A stretch of 64,000 nt of DNA from Gordonia phthalatica (GTDB taxonomy: Bacteria > Actinomycetota > Actinomycetes > Mycobacteriales > Mycobacteriaceae), in NCBI RefSeq assembly GCF_001305675.1, contig NZ_CP011853.1:1240001-1304000 (forward strand). The letters run 5' to 3'. The stretch's first letter is position 1. Each line of letters starts with the position of its first letter. Under the pieces are notes generated by a model, which ran no database searches, was not told the DNA's origin, and saw only the letters and a list, made by a program, of their open reading frames with translations. The translations under genes and the position numbers were made by a program. Of the stretch, positions 51,431-60,105 are shown one piece after another.

Positions 51431-52546
51431 ATGTCTGCGCCCATTACTGACCTCGACGACGTCGACGGTCTGCTCGCCGCGGACCGCGACGGGCTGCTGC
51501 GTGCCGCCGCTATGGCGGGTGCCGGCGTCCGCGCGGTGTCGCAGGCGCAGGCCGAGGGGGCGCTTCACCGTCTCGCTGACCTTCGCCCGCGCGCGCTGAT
51601 CGTCGTCACCGGCGCCGACTCCGTGGCGCGCGGAGCGGCTGATCTCATCGTCGCGACCATCGCATCGCGCATCGACGTCCCGGTCGTCGTGTCGCCGCTC
51701 CTACCCGGCTGGATCGGCCCGCTGGACGTGGTCGTGATCGTCGGCGATGACGCGGGTGATCCGGCGCTGGGCGACGCCGCGATGCGGGCTCTGCGTCGTC
51801 GCGCCGAACTGGTGGCGGTGGTGCCGATCGAGGGGCCGCTGATGGACGCGATCGGCGATCAACCGATCGGTGACCTGTCGCCGCGACTCGTCGTCGACCC
51901 GCGGTTCAGCTTCTGTCGGTTCGTCGCCGCCCTGACTGCGGTGTGCACGGCCCTCACCGCGGTGCGGCTGACGCCCGCGCCGCCGGATCTCTCCGACGTC
52001 GCCGACCGGCTGGACGACGAGGCGGCGGCCGACCATCCGGACCACGAGAGTTTCCACAACCAGGCCAAGATGCTCGCCCTGCGGATCGCGGGCCGCACGG
52101 TGGCGTGGTCCGGTGACACCGCAGGCGCCGTCGTCCTCGCAGCACACGCAGCCTCCGTGTCGTTCACGGTGGCGGGCACCGTCGCGCAGACGGTGTCTGA
52201 GCCGGCGCTGGTGGCTCGTCTGCGGAGCGGAGGGCCTGCGACGGCGCCCGCCGCCGACGATCTGTTCTACGACCCGGACTTCGACCCGCCTCGCGAGAAC
52301 GCGTTCCGGGGGATACTGTTCACGACCGCGGCCCGAGCCTGGTCCGCGGAGCATCGACTCGGCGGTTTCGGCGACGTGGACGTCGTCGCCGAGCAGGTGA
52401 TCGGGGCGGGGTCGACGCTCATGCCGGGACCCGCAACGGGGGATCCGCCCGCGGATGCACCCGCCGACCTGACGGCGTACCTGGTGTTGGCACTGCGAGC
52501 GGAACTCGCCGCGGTGTTCGTTCGATTGATGGGAGAAGCGGCCTGA
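51431..52546 (+). CDS. TobH-like SIS-type sugar-phosphate isomerase fold protein
   Basis: 371 residues. The text RALIVVTGADSVARGAADLIVATI and DVVVIVGDDAGDP...AAMRALRRRAELVAVVPIEGPLMDA suggests two Rossmann/SIS-like lobes. It matches Rv3256c, annotated near TobH, next to manA. In M. tuberculosis a phosphomannomutase gene (Rv3257c) lies between the DUF3499 protein and this one; here it is missing. It may take part in mannose metabolism through manA, to which it is coupled by TGATG. Confidence 0.75.
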   Translation: MSAPITDLDDVDGLLAADRDGLLRAAAMAGAGVRAVSQAQAEGALHRLADLRPRALIVVTGADSVARGAADLIVATIASRIDVPVVVSPLLPGWIGPLDVVVIVGDDAGDPALGDAAMRALRRRAELVAVVPIEGPLMDAIGDQPIGDLSPRLVVDPRFSFCRFVAALTAVCTALTAVRLTPAPPDLSDVADRLDDEAAADHPDHESFHNQAKMLALRIAGRTVAWSGDTAGAVVLAAHAASVSFTVAGTVAQTVSEPALVARLRSGGPATAPAADDLFYDPDFDPPRENAFRGILFTTAARAWSAEHRLGGFGDVDVVAEQVIGAGSTLMPGPATGDPPADAPADLTAYLVLALRAELAAVFVRLMGEAA

Positions 52547-53784
52547 TGAAGCTGCTGGCTGGAGTGGTGCGGCCGTACGCGTGGGGATCGCGTACCGCAC
52601 TCGCCGAGTTGCGCGGCACACCGAGTCCTTCTGCGCACCCCGAGGCCGAACTCTGGTTCGGCGCGCACCCGGCATCACCGGCGCAGGTGACCGGTGTGCT
52701 CGACGGACCGAGCGACCTGCTGAGCGTGATCGAATCCGATCCCGAGGATCAGCTGGGGCGGGCGACGACCGAACGATTCGGGCCCCGTCTGCCGTACCTG
52801 CTCAAGATCCTCGCGGCGCAGGAGCCGCTGTCGCTGCAGGCCCATCCGAGCCTGGAGCAGGCTCAGCTCGGCTTCGACCGGGAGAACGCCGCGGGCCTCG
52901 CGATGGACGCCGCCGACCGGAACTACCGCGATCCGTCGCACAAGCCCGAGCTGGTGGTCGCCGTGACCGAGTTCGACGCCCTCGCCGGCTTCCGCGACCC
53001 GCGCGAGACCGTGGAGCTGCTGCAGTTGCTCGCGGTCCCGGGCCTGAATCCGTATCTGAACATGCTGGTGGAGCAGCCCGACGAGACCGGCCTGCGCGCG
53101 GTCTTCACCACCTGGCTCACGCTGCCGGAGTCGGTGATCGGCGCGTTGGTGCCGGAGGTCCTCGACGGGGCCATCCGCGTCCTGGAGAGCGACCCCGATC
53201 GGTTCGTCCTGGAACTGCGCTCGGTGCTGGAGCTCGGCGAGGCCTACCCCAGCGACCCCGGCGTCCTGGCGTCCCTGCTCCTCAATCGGATCCGACTGCA
53301 GCCGGGCGAGGGCGCGTACCTGTCTGCGGGCAACCTGCACGCGTACCTGCACGGCATGGCCGTCGAGCTGATGGCGAACTCTGACAACGTGCTCCGCGGC
53401 GGTCTGACGCCCAAGCACATCGACGTCCCGGAGCTGCTGCGCGTGCTCGACTTCCATCCGATCAGCCTCGAGCAGCTGATGCCCGACGTCCGCAGCCTCG
53501 GCGCCGAGCGCATCTACCTGACACCCGCCGACGAGTTCCGGCTCTCCCGGATCGAGCTCGACGGCACCGGCCTGCACGCCGCGCAGTCGATCGGCTTCGA
53601 CATGCCCGGTCCGCAGGTCCTCGCCGTCATGTCCGGTCGGATCGCGGTCGACGACGGTCGGGGAGAGGCGCTCGTCGCAGGCCCCGGCGACGCCGTCTGG
53701 CTCGCCGACAGCGACCCCGACGTGGTGGTCCGCGGAATCACCAGCAACGCGGTCTTCTTCCGCGCGATCGTGCCGCTCCAGTAG
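52546..53784 (+). CDS. manA: Mannose-6-phosphate isomerase
   Basis: 412 residues, type I phosphomannose isomerase. Zinc-site segments are PLSLQAHPSLEQAQLGF, PSHKPELVVAVTEFDALAGF and AGNLHAYLHGMAVELMANSDNVLRGGLTPKHID. It interconverts fructose-6-P and mannose-6-P, feeding GDP-mannose for PIM/LAM and mannan. Start overlaps the TobH-like stop. A strong hairpin follows. It matches Rv3255c. Confidence 0.95.
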   Translation: MKLLAGVVRPYAWGSRTALAELRGTPSPSAHPEAELWFGAHPASPAQVTGVLDGPSDLLSVIESDPEDQLGRATTERFGPRLPYLLKILAAQEPLSLQAHPSLEQAQLGFDRENAAGLAMDAADRNYRDPSHKPELVVAVTEFDALAGFRDPRETVELLQLLAVPGLNPYLNMLVEQPDETGLRAVFTTWLTLPESVIGALVPEVLDGAIRVLESDPDRFVLELRSVLELGEAYPSDPGVLASLLLNRIRLQPGEGAYLSAGNLHAYLHGMAVELMANSDNVLRGGLTPKHIDVPELLRVLDFHPISLEQLMPDVRSLGAERIYLTPADEFRLSRIELDGTGLHAAQSIGFDMPGPQVLAVMSGRIAVDDGRGEALVAGPGDAVWLADSDPDVVVRGITSNAVFFRAIVPLQ

Positions 53785-53802
53785 ACGTCCCCGCAGACCG
53801 AA

Positions 53803-53853
53803 AGATTTCGGCCCCCGAATCCATCTCTCAGAGGGATTCGGGGGCCGAAATTT
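53803..53853. terminator. Bidirectional terminator hairpin
   Basis: A perfect 18-bp stem (left arm 53805-53822, right arm 53834-53851) with an 11-base loop, between the convergent manA and glpX genes. Its core GGCCCCCGAATCC/GGATTCGGGGGCC is shared with the hairpin at 58766-58818. Confidence 0.88.
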
Positions 53854-53867
53854 CAGAGCCGAGTCGA

Positions 53868-54854
53868 TCAGAGATCGAGGCGGGCGTACTCGCGCAGCTT
53901 CGAGGTCTGGTGGACGGCCTCGATGGTGCGGATGGTGCCCGACTTGGAACGCATGACCAGCGAACGGGTGGTGGCGCCGTTGGGGCGGTAGGTGACGCCG
54001 CGCAGCATGTCGCCGTTGGTGACGCCGGTGGCGCAGAAGAACGAGTTCTCGCCCTTCACCAGGATGTCGTTGGTGAGGACCTGGTCGGGGTCCAGGCCCG
54101 CGGCGATGGCCTTCTGGCGCTCGGCGTCGTCCTTCGGGGCCAGCTTGGCCTGGATCTCGCCGCCCATGCACTTCATGGCGACGGCCGTGATGATGCCCTC
54201 GGGGGTGCCGCCGATGCCCATCAGCATGTCGACGGTGCTGTACTCGCCCGCTGCGGCGATCGCGCCGGCGACGTCGCCGTCGGAGATGAGACGGATCTTG
54301 GCGCCGGCCTCGCGGATCTCCTTGATCAGACCCTCGTGGCGGGGGCGGTCCAGGACGACGACGGTCAGGTCGGCGATGTCGATGCCCTTCGCGGCGGCGA
54401 CGGAGTTGATGTTCCACTCGACGGACTGCTCGATGTCGATCGATCCCTTGGCGGCTGCGCCGACGGCGATCTTGTTCATGTAGAACACGGCCGAGGGGTC
54501 GTACATGGTGCCGCGCTCGGAGACGGCGATGACGGCGATCGAGTTCGGGCGACCCTCGGCCATCAGGGTGGTGCCGTCGATCGGGTCGACGGCGACGTCG
54601 ACCTCCGGGCCCTCACCGTTGCCGACGACCTCGCCGTTGTACAGCATCGGCGCTTCGTCCTTCTCGCCCTCACCGATCACGACGGTGCCGCGCATCGACA
54701 CGGTCGACAGCAGCTCGCGCATGGCGTCCACCGCGGCGCCGTCGCCTGCGTTCTTGTTGCCACGGCCGACCCAGCGACCGGCGGCGAGTGCCGCGGCTTC
54801 GGTGACTCGGACCAGTTCCATGGCCAGGTTGCGATCGGGGGCTTGCTTCGTCAT
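53868..54854 (-). CDS. glpX: Class II fructose-1,6-bisphosphatase
   Basis: 328 residues. GlpX marks: VVIGEGEKDEAPMLYNGE, EVDVAVDPIDGTTLMAEGRPNSIAVIA and AAAGEYSTVDMLMGIGGTPEGIITAVAMKCMGG. It removes the 1-phosphate in gluconeogenesis and is essential for growth on fatty acids in mycobacteria (Rv1099c). Convergent with manA and divergent from the DUF4245 gene. Confidence 0.96.
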   Translation of the reverse strand: MTKQAPDRNLAMELVRVTEAAALAAGRWVGRGNKNAGDGAAVDAMRELLSTVSMRGTVVIGEGEKDEAPMLYNGEVVGNGEGPEVDVAVDPIDGTTLMAEGRPNSIAVIAVSERGTMYDPSAVFYMNKIAVGAAAKGSIDIEQSVEWNINSVAAAKGIDIADLTVVVLDRPRHEGLIKEIREAGAKIRLISDGDVAGAIAAAGEYSTVDMLMGIGGTPEGIITAVAMKCMGGEIQAKLAPKDDAERQKAIAAGLDPDQVLTNDILVKGENSFFCATGVTNGDMLRGVTYRPNGATTRSLVMRSKSGTIRTIEAVHQTSKLREYARLDL

Positions 54855-54886
54855 GCGGACTCCACTTTCGTTGCGAACCTAGAATG

Positions 54887-54898
54887 AGGTCTAGACCT
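54887..54898. promoter_or_regulatory. 12-bp palindrome AGGTCTAGACCT
   Basis: A perfect palindrome in the divergent region of glpX (start 54854) and the DUF4245 gene (start 54964). Position and symmetry fit an operator; no regulator is indicated. Confidence 0.35.
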
Positions 54899-54963
54899 TG
54901 ATTCTTTCATGCCGCATACTGGCGATTGGCTGGGGGCGGCGCGAGGCTGCGATACTCGACGGC

Positions 54964-55533
54964 ATGGCCGACAAACCCCGGATCCTTCACGACAGCAAAG
55001 ATCTCATCTGGTCGCTCATCCCGCTTCTGCTGATCGCATTGGTGGTCGCGGGCATCAGCGGCAGTTGTTCCTTCGGCTTCGGGAACTCGGCGACCGACCA
55101 CACCATCCCGAGCTTCGACGCGAAGGCGGGACTGCAGGCCGACGCCGACACCATGCCGTTCTCGATCCGGGAGCCGGATCTGCCGAAGGACTGGAAGTCG
55201 AACTCCGGCACCACCCAGGAGGTCGGTTCGTCGGTGTCGAGCAACGTCGGCTGGATCACCCCCGACGGCGTGTACGTCCAACTGACGCAGACCGGCGCCA
55301 CCGAGGACGCCCTCGTCTACAAGCTCCTGTCGGACAAGGCGACCGGTGAGGGCGTCGTCGACATCGACGGCCAGAAGTGGGTCAAGTACGCCGGCGAGGG
55401 CGACAAGCGCGCGTGGATCGCCGATTTCGGCGACGTCCGCATCGCCGTCGTCAGTCGTGACGAGCCGTCGATGACGGTGATGGCGAAGGCCGTCGGTCAG
55501 GCGCAGCCACTGCCGCACAAGTCCCGGCCCTGA
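54964..55533 (+). CDS. DUF4245 membrane-anchored protein (Rv1100-like)
   Basis: 189 residues from the ATG at 54964. One membrane helix (DLIWSLIPLLLIALVVAGISG) is followed by a periplasmic-side domain with VGWITPDGVYVQLTQTGATEDALVYKLL and WIADFGDVRIAVVSR. It matches the DUF4245 family and the Rv1100 place beside glpX. Function unknown; an envelope role is likely. Confidence 0.85.
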   Translation: MADKPRILHDSKDLIWSLIPLLLIALVVAGISGSCSFGFGNSATDHTIPSFDAKAGLQADADTMPFSIREPDLPKDWKSNSGTTQEVGSSVSSNVGWITPDGVYVQLTQTGATEDALVYKLLSDKATGEGVVDIDGQKWVKYAGEGDKRAWIADFGDVRIAVVSRDEPSMTVMAKAVGQAQPLPHKSRP

Positions 55534-55548
55534 TCCCGGCGGTCCGAG

Positions 55549-55782
55549 TCAATCCTCGTCGTCCGCGTCGGAGTTGAGGGTGGCTTCGATCCGATCGCGC
55601 GCGCCGTCGAGGTGCTCCGTGCAGCGTTGGGCGAGCGCTTCCCCGCGTTCCCACAGGGCCAGCGATGCGTCGAGGCCGAGGCCTCCGCGTTCGAGGGCGG
55701 CCACCACATCGGCCAATTCATCGCGGGCCTCCTCGTAGCCGAGTTCGGCGACGGGAGTCCGGTCGGCGTCGGGCTGCGTCAC
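55549..55782 (-). CDS. xseB: Exodeoxyribonuclease VII small subunit
   Basis: 77 residues with ELGYEEARDELADVVAALERGGLGLDASLALWERGEALAQRC, the standard XseB helical core that wraps the large subunit's stalk. Acidic tail (DADDED). Its start overlaps the xseA stop (ATGA), so they are translated together. Matches Rv1107c. Confidence 0.95.
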   Translation of the reverse strand: MTQPDADRTPVAELGYEEARDELADVVAALERGGLGLDASLALWERGEALAQRCTEHLDGARDRIEATLNSDADDED

Positions 55783-57038
55783 TGCGCATTCTCCTTCGTA
55801 GCGTCCTGGTGATTCGGGGCGACGACCGCGGCGGCCGAACCGTCGGCCACCCGGATCCGGATCCGGGCCCCCTCGGGGAGATCATCGATCGAGCGCACCG
55901 CGTGCAGAGCGTCGACGTCGGTCCGTTGGACGACGGCGTAACCGCGCGCCAGGGTCTGCGCCGGACCCAGTGTCGCCAGCTGGGCGGCGAGGCGGGCGGT
56001 GCGATGCTCCTCGACGGTCAGCAGATGCTGCACGCTGCGGCGGACGTCACGGACGGCGCCGTCGACCCGATCCTGGCGGTCGTCGATCATGCGCAGGGGA
56101 TTGGCGAGGACCGGTCGGGAGCGCAGACTCTCGACGACGCGCTCCTCGCGGTGCACCCAGTTGCGGAGGGCGCCGGCGCTGCGGCGACGCAGTTCGGCGA
56201 TGCCGCGCAGTTCGGCCGTCACGTCCGGGACCACGCGCTTGGCGGCGTCGGTGGGGGTGGCGGCGCGGACGTCGGCGACGAGGTCGAGGAGCGGGTTGTC
56301 GGGCTCGTGGCCGATCGCGCTCACGACGGGGGTGCGGCAGTCGGCGACGGCGCGCAGGAGCGTCTCGTCGGAGAACGGCAGCAGATCCTCCACGCTGCCG
56401 CCGCCGCGCGCAATGACGATGACGTCGACGCGGGGGTCGGCGTCGAGGACCTTGAGCTGCTCGATGATCGCGGGCACCGCGGTCGGGCCCTGAACGGGGG
56501 CGTCGCGGAGGTCGAAGCGGACGGCCTCCCAGCGGGCGGTCGCGACCGCGACCACGTCGCGCTGGGCGGCGCTCGCCCGGCTGGAGATGAGGCCGACGGT
56601 GTGCGGGAGGAATGGGAGTGGGCGCTTGCGGCGCGGGTCGAACAGACCCTCGGCGGCCAGGAGCGCTTTGACCCGTTCGATACGGGCGAGGAGTTCGCCG
56701 ATGCCGACCGGGCGGATGTCGGTGATGCGCAGCGACAGGGTGCCGCGGCCGGTGTAGAAGTTGGGGCGGCCGTAGACGACGACGCGTGCGCCCTCGGCGA
56801 GGGGGACCTCGCTGCGCTGCAGCAGCATCGGATCGCAGGTCACCGACAGCGACATGTCCGCGGCCGGATCACGCAGCGTCAGGAACGCGGTGCGGGTGCC
56901 GCGACGGACGTTGATCTGGGTGAGCTGCCCCTCCACCCAGATCGCGCCGAGCCGGTGGATCCAGTCGGCGATCTTGAAGCTGATCGTGCGGACCGGCCAC
57001 GGATTCTCCGCGCTGTTCGCCTGGTCGGGCGAGGTCAT
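55779..57038 (-). CDS. xseA: Exodeoxyribonuclease VII large subunit
   Basis: 419 residues. An OB-fold N-terminus (PVRTISFKIADWIHRLGAIWVEGQLTQI), a catalytic part with VGLISSRASAAQRDVV and VIVIARGGGSVEDLLPFSDE, and a coiled C-terminus (ALRNWVHREERVVESLRSR). With XseB it degrades single-stranded DNA from both ends in repair. Start overlaps the lipid-droplet-type gene's stop. Confidence 0.95.
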   Translation of the reverse strand: MTSPDQANSAENPWPVRTISFKIADWIHRLGAIWVEGQLTQINVRRGTRTAFLTLRDPAADMSLSVTCDPMLLQRSEVPLAEGARVVVYGRPNFYTGRGTLSLRITDIRPVGIGELLARIERVKALLAAEGLFDPRRKRPLPFLPHTVGLISSRASAAQRDVVAVATARWEAVRFDLRDAPVQGPTAVPAIIEQLKVLDADPRVDVIVIARGGGSVEDLLPFSDETLLRAVADCRTPVVSAIGHEPDNPLLDLVADVRAATPTDAAKRVVPDVTAELRGIAELRRRSAGALRNWVHREERVVESLRSRPVLANPLRMIDDRQDRVDGAVRDVRRSVQHLLTVEEHRTARLAAQLATLGPAQTLARGYAVVQRTDVDALHAVRSIDDLPEGARIRIRVADGSAAAVVAPNHQDATKENAQ

Positions 57039-57763
57039 CGCGTGGTTTCGGACTTCTTCTGCTGGCTGGTGATGCGATTGTCGATCATCGTGACGAAGGG
57101 GGTGCGGTTGCGGCCGGCCTTCTCGAAGGCGAGGAGTTCGCCGAGCTCGTCGACCCCGAGGCCGCGGACCTTGGCGCGGAGCTGAGCCAGGGTCAGGTGC
57201 GGGTAGTCGAGGGCCTCGACGGTCTCCGGCAGCGGGCCGTCGGCGGCGGTGTCGTCAGCCTGCGTGGCGGCGGCGCCGGCCTCGACGTCGACCGGTGCGG
57301 AACTGTAGAGCGCGAAGCGTCCGGTGGCGGCCGGAGCGGAGCCGCCCGCGGGTGTGCCTTTGCTCTCACCGGCAGGGGGCTTCGCCGGGGTCGTGGTCTT
57401 GGTGGTTGCGGGGGCCGCGGTGCGCTCGGGGGCCTTCGCCGGTGCGTCGTCGTCGGCGACGGAGGGGAGGGTCGCGGGAGCGTCGGCGAGCAGGGGCCGC
57501 GAGGTCTCGGCGGGGGTCTCGTCCTCATCGAAACGTGCCCATTCCGGCTGCTCGTCGGCCTTGTCGCAGAAGGGTGCCAGGAACTCGTCGCCCTTGATGG
57601 CGAGCTCGGCGATGTTCTGCTGAAAACGCATGCCCGCCTGCAGTCCGCGGCTCACCGCGGTCATCGGCAGAGTGATGACGCGGGTCGGCAGTTTGCGGGT
57701 TTCCTCGATGGTGGTGGCGACCAGACCGGCGGCCACGCGGGCGGGATACGGAGGACGGCTCAT
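57035..57763 (-). CDS. Lipid-droplet-associated-type protein (Rv1109c-like)
   Basis: 242 residues. The N-terminal 60 residues (VAAGLVATTIEETRKLPTRVITLPMTAVSRGLQAGMRFQQNIAELAIKGDEFL) form an amphipathic helical region that resembles phasin-like proteins of lipid droplets. A Pro/Ala/Thr-rich linker follows, then a short C-terminal helical domain (LPETVEALDYPHLTLAQLRAKVRGLGVDELGELLAFEKAG) that is the most conserved part. In Rhodococcus and mycobacteria such proteins are found with triacylglycerol droplets; the assignment is by similarity only. Confidence 0.65.
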   Translation of the reverse strand: MSRPPYPARVAAGLVATTIEETRKLPTRVITLPMTAVSRGLQAGMRFQQNIAELAIKGDEFLAPFCDKADEQPEWARFDEDETPAETSRPLLADAPATLPSVADDDAPAKAPERTAAPATTKTTTPAKPPAGESKGTPAGGSAPAATGRFALYSSAPVDVEAGAAATQADDTAADGPLPETVEALDYPHLTLAQLRAKVRGLGVDELGELLAFEKAGRNRTPFVTMIDNRITSQQKKSETTR

Positions 57764-57797
57764 GTAAATACTGTCTCACAGACGTACGCTGGGGCTC

Positions 57798-58751
57798 ATG
57801 GCTGATAGTAAGCGCGTCCTTCTCGCGTCGCCCCGTGGTTATTGTGCAGGCGTCGACCGGGCCGTGGAAACAGTCGAGCGGACACTCGACAAGCACGGTG
57901 CCCCGGTTTACGTCCGAAAGGAGATCGTCCACAACCGTCACGTGGTCGAGACCCTGCAGGAGCGGGGTGCGATCTTCGTCGACGAGACCGACCAGGTTCC
58001 CGAGGGTGCCATCGTCGTCTTCTCCGCCCACGGCGTCTCGCCCGAGGTCCACAAGACCGCGGAGGAGCGACAGCTCCGCACCATCGACGCCACCTGCCCG
58101 CTGGTGACCAAGGTGCACCAGGAGGCCAAGCGTTTCGCACGCGACGACTACGACATCATCCTCATCGGTCACGAGGGCCACGAGGAGGTCGAGGGCACCG
58201 CGGGCGAGGCTCCGCGGCACATCCAGGTGGTCGACGGTCCCGACGCGGTGGACGACGTGCAGGTGCGCGACGAGTCGCGCGTCATCTGGCTGTCGCAGAC
58301 CACCCTGTCGGTCGACGAGACCATGGAGACCGTCCACCGGCTCCGCGAGCGGTTCCCGCTGCTGAACGACCCTCCGTCGGACGACATCTGCTACGCCACC
58401 CAGAACCGTCAGGTGGCGGTGAAGGCGCTGGCCCCGGAATGCGATCTGGTGATCGTCGTCGGCTCCCAGAACTCCTCGAACTCGCAGCGACTGGTGGAGG
58501 TGGCCCTGCAGAACGGTGCGCAGGCGTCGTACCTGGTCGACTACGCCCGCGATATCGACCTCGCGTGGCTCGACGGCGTCACCACCGTCGGCGTCACGTC
58601 CGGTGCGTCGGTGCCCGAGGTGCTGGTCCGCGGCGTCCTGGACCTGTTGGCCGAGCACGGCTACGAGGACGTCCAGTCCGTCACCACCGCGCAGGAGACC
58701 CTGACCTTCGCGCTCCCGCGCGAGCTGCGTCCTGCGCGCGTCACGCGCTGA
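57798..58751 (+). CDS. ispH: 4-hydroxy-3-methylbut-2-enyl diphosphate reductase
   Basis: 317 residues. The three Fe-S ligands are in GYCAGVDRAVE, DATCPLVTKVH and DDICYATQNRQVAV, and the substrate-contact histidines in EIVHNRHVV and FSAHGVSPEV. IspH makes IPP and DMAPP as the last step of the MEP pathway. Divergent from the lipid-droplet-type gene over 34 bases. Matches Rv1110 (lytB2). Confidence 0.97.
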   Translation: MADSKRVLLASPRGYCAGVDRAVETVERTLDKHGAPVYVRKEIVHNRHVVETLQERGAIFVDETDQVPEGAIVVFSAHGVSPEVHKTAEERQLRTIDATCPLVTKVHQEAKRFARDDYDIILIGHEGHEEVEGTAGEAPRHIQVVDGPDAVDDVQVRDESRVIWLSQTTLSVDETMETVHRLRERFPLLNDPPSDDICYATQNRQVAVKALAPECDLVIVVGSQNSSNSQRLVEVALQNGAQASYLVDYARDIDLAWLDGVTTVGVTSGASVPEVLVRGVLDLLAEHGYEDVQSVTTAQETLTFALPRELRPARVTR

Positions 58752-58765
58752 CCCGAACTCACGCG

Positions 58766-58818
58766 AAATTCTCGGCCCCCGAATCCGCCTCACAGGTGGA
58801 TTCGGGGGCCCAGAATTT
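58766..58818. terminator. Bidirectional terminator hairpin
   Basis: GGCCCCCGAATCC (58774-58786) pairs with GGATTCGGGGGCC (58798-58810), extended by AAATTCT/AGAATTT across one mismatch. It lies between the convergent ispH and mycP genes. The GC core is identical to that of the hairpin at 53803-53853. Confidence 0.85.
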
Positions 58819-58827
58819 TACTCCGGG

Positions 58828-60105
58828 TCAGTTCGCGGCGCGACGACGTCCGATCAGCCACATCGCGACGAGCGCCGCGGCGGCGAACCCGAAACCGCCG
58901 ACCACCAGGGGCAGGCCGGTGTCGGGCGGGGTGTCGGGCTCCGGCGGCGTCATGCGGTGATCGCCGGGAACGATCGGATCCGCGACGGGAGGCGGCTCGA
59001 TCGCGAGTGCGGCCACCGGGTCGATGACGCCGCTTCCGACCGACGCGTCGTGTCCGCCACCGTGGGCGGTCGCCACGATCTGCGCGATCACCTCGGAGGC
59101 TGACGCCCGCGGGTAGCGGGATCGGATCAGGGCGGCCAACCCGGAAACATAGGGGGCCGCGTAACTGGTGCCGGCGAGCGGGGCGGTGCCCGCGGTGGTG
59201 CGCAGGGCATCGACCAGGTGGGCTCCGCCCGGCCGTGGGGCCACGCTGACCACATCGGTGCCGGGTGCGGCGACGCCCACCCACGGTCCGCGGAGGCTGA
59301 AGTCGGCGGGAGATCCGGTGGCGTCGACCGCACCCACGGCCAGGACCAGCGGGGCCAGTCGGGCGGGCGTCACCGAGGTCTTGAGCGAGGTGACGGGTGA
59401 GGTGGCCGCACCCGACGGATTCTGCTCGCGGCACGCGGTGGAGTCGGTGAGGTTGCCCGCGGCGACAACGACCACCGCATCACGCTGCCGGGCACGGGAG
59501 AGGGCGGCGGTCAGTTCTGCATCGCCGGTGGTGTCGCCCGGGGCGGTGCACGCCACCTCGGAGATGTTGATGACGCGCGCGTCGAGGTCGACGGCTCGGT
59601 CGATGGCGGTGGCGAGGGTGGCGAGCGGACCGTAGCCCGCGCCGACCACGGCGTCGTCCCGTCCCCGGCGGACCCTGCTGAACGCGCCGCTCGACTGACG
59701 GATGGAGATGACGGTGGCGTCCGGGGCGACGCCGACGAAGTCGTCGCCGGGCGAGCGTTGCGCGGCGATGATCCCGGCGACCAGGGTGCCGTGCGCGTCG
59801 CAGTCCGACAGGCCGTCGCCGTCGCCGACGTAGTCTCCGCCGGCCACGAGTCGCGGCAGTCGCGGATGCGGGTTCACGCCGGTGTCGATGACGGCCACCC
59901 TGACACTCGATCCGGTGCTGAACCGGTGGGCGGCCGCGAGGTCGAGAAGGCGGTGGCCCGGCGGTGCCGCGGTCGACGTCGCACCCACGGCGACGGCGCA
60001 TTTCGCCCGTTGTTCGGTCGGCTCGGGAGGTGCGGCTGTCGCGGAGCCGGGCGCATGGCACAGCAGGAGCACGGCCGCGGCGGCGGCCGCGTGCAGTCGT
60101 CGCAT
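58828..60105 (-). CDS. mycP: Mycosin: type VII secretion subtilisin-like protease (MycP4-like)
   Basis: 425 residues from the ATG at 60105. Signal peptide, then the catalytic triad segments VAVIDTGVNPHP (Asp), CDAHGTLVAGIIA (His) and LAGTSYAAPYVSGLAAL (Ser). A Pro-rich linker leads to a C-terminal membrane helix (LPLVVGGFGFAAAALVAMWLIG) that anchors it. Mycosins stabilise and regulate ESX complexes. Its start overlaps the eccD stop (ATGA). The order eccD-mycP divergent from eccC is that of ESX-4. Confidence 0.93.
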   Translation of the reverse strand: MRRLHAAAAAAVLLLCHAPGSATAAPPEPTEQRAKCAVAVGATSTAAPPGHRLLDLAAAHRFSTGSSVRVAVIDTGVNPHPRLPRLVAGGDYVGDGDGLSDCDAHGTLVAGIIAAQRSPGDDFVGVAPDATVISIRQSSGAFSRVRRGRDDAVVGAGYGPLATLATAIDRAVDLDARVINISEVACTAPGDTTGDAELTAALSRARQRDAVVVVAAGNLTDSTACREQNPSGAATSPVTSLKTSVTPARLAPLVLAVGAVDATGSPADFSLRGPWVGVAAPGTDVVSVAPRPGGAHLVDALRTTAGTAPLAGTSYAAPYVSGLAALIRSRYPRASASEVIAQIVATAHGGGHDASVGSGVIDPVAALAIEPPPVADPIVPGDHRMTPPEPDTPPDTGLPLVVGGFGFAAAALVAMWLIGRRRAAN

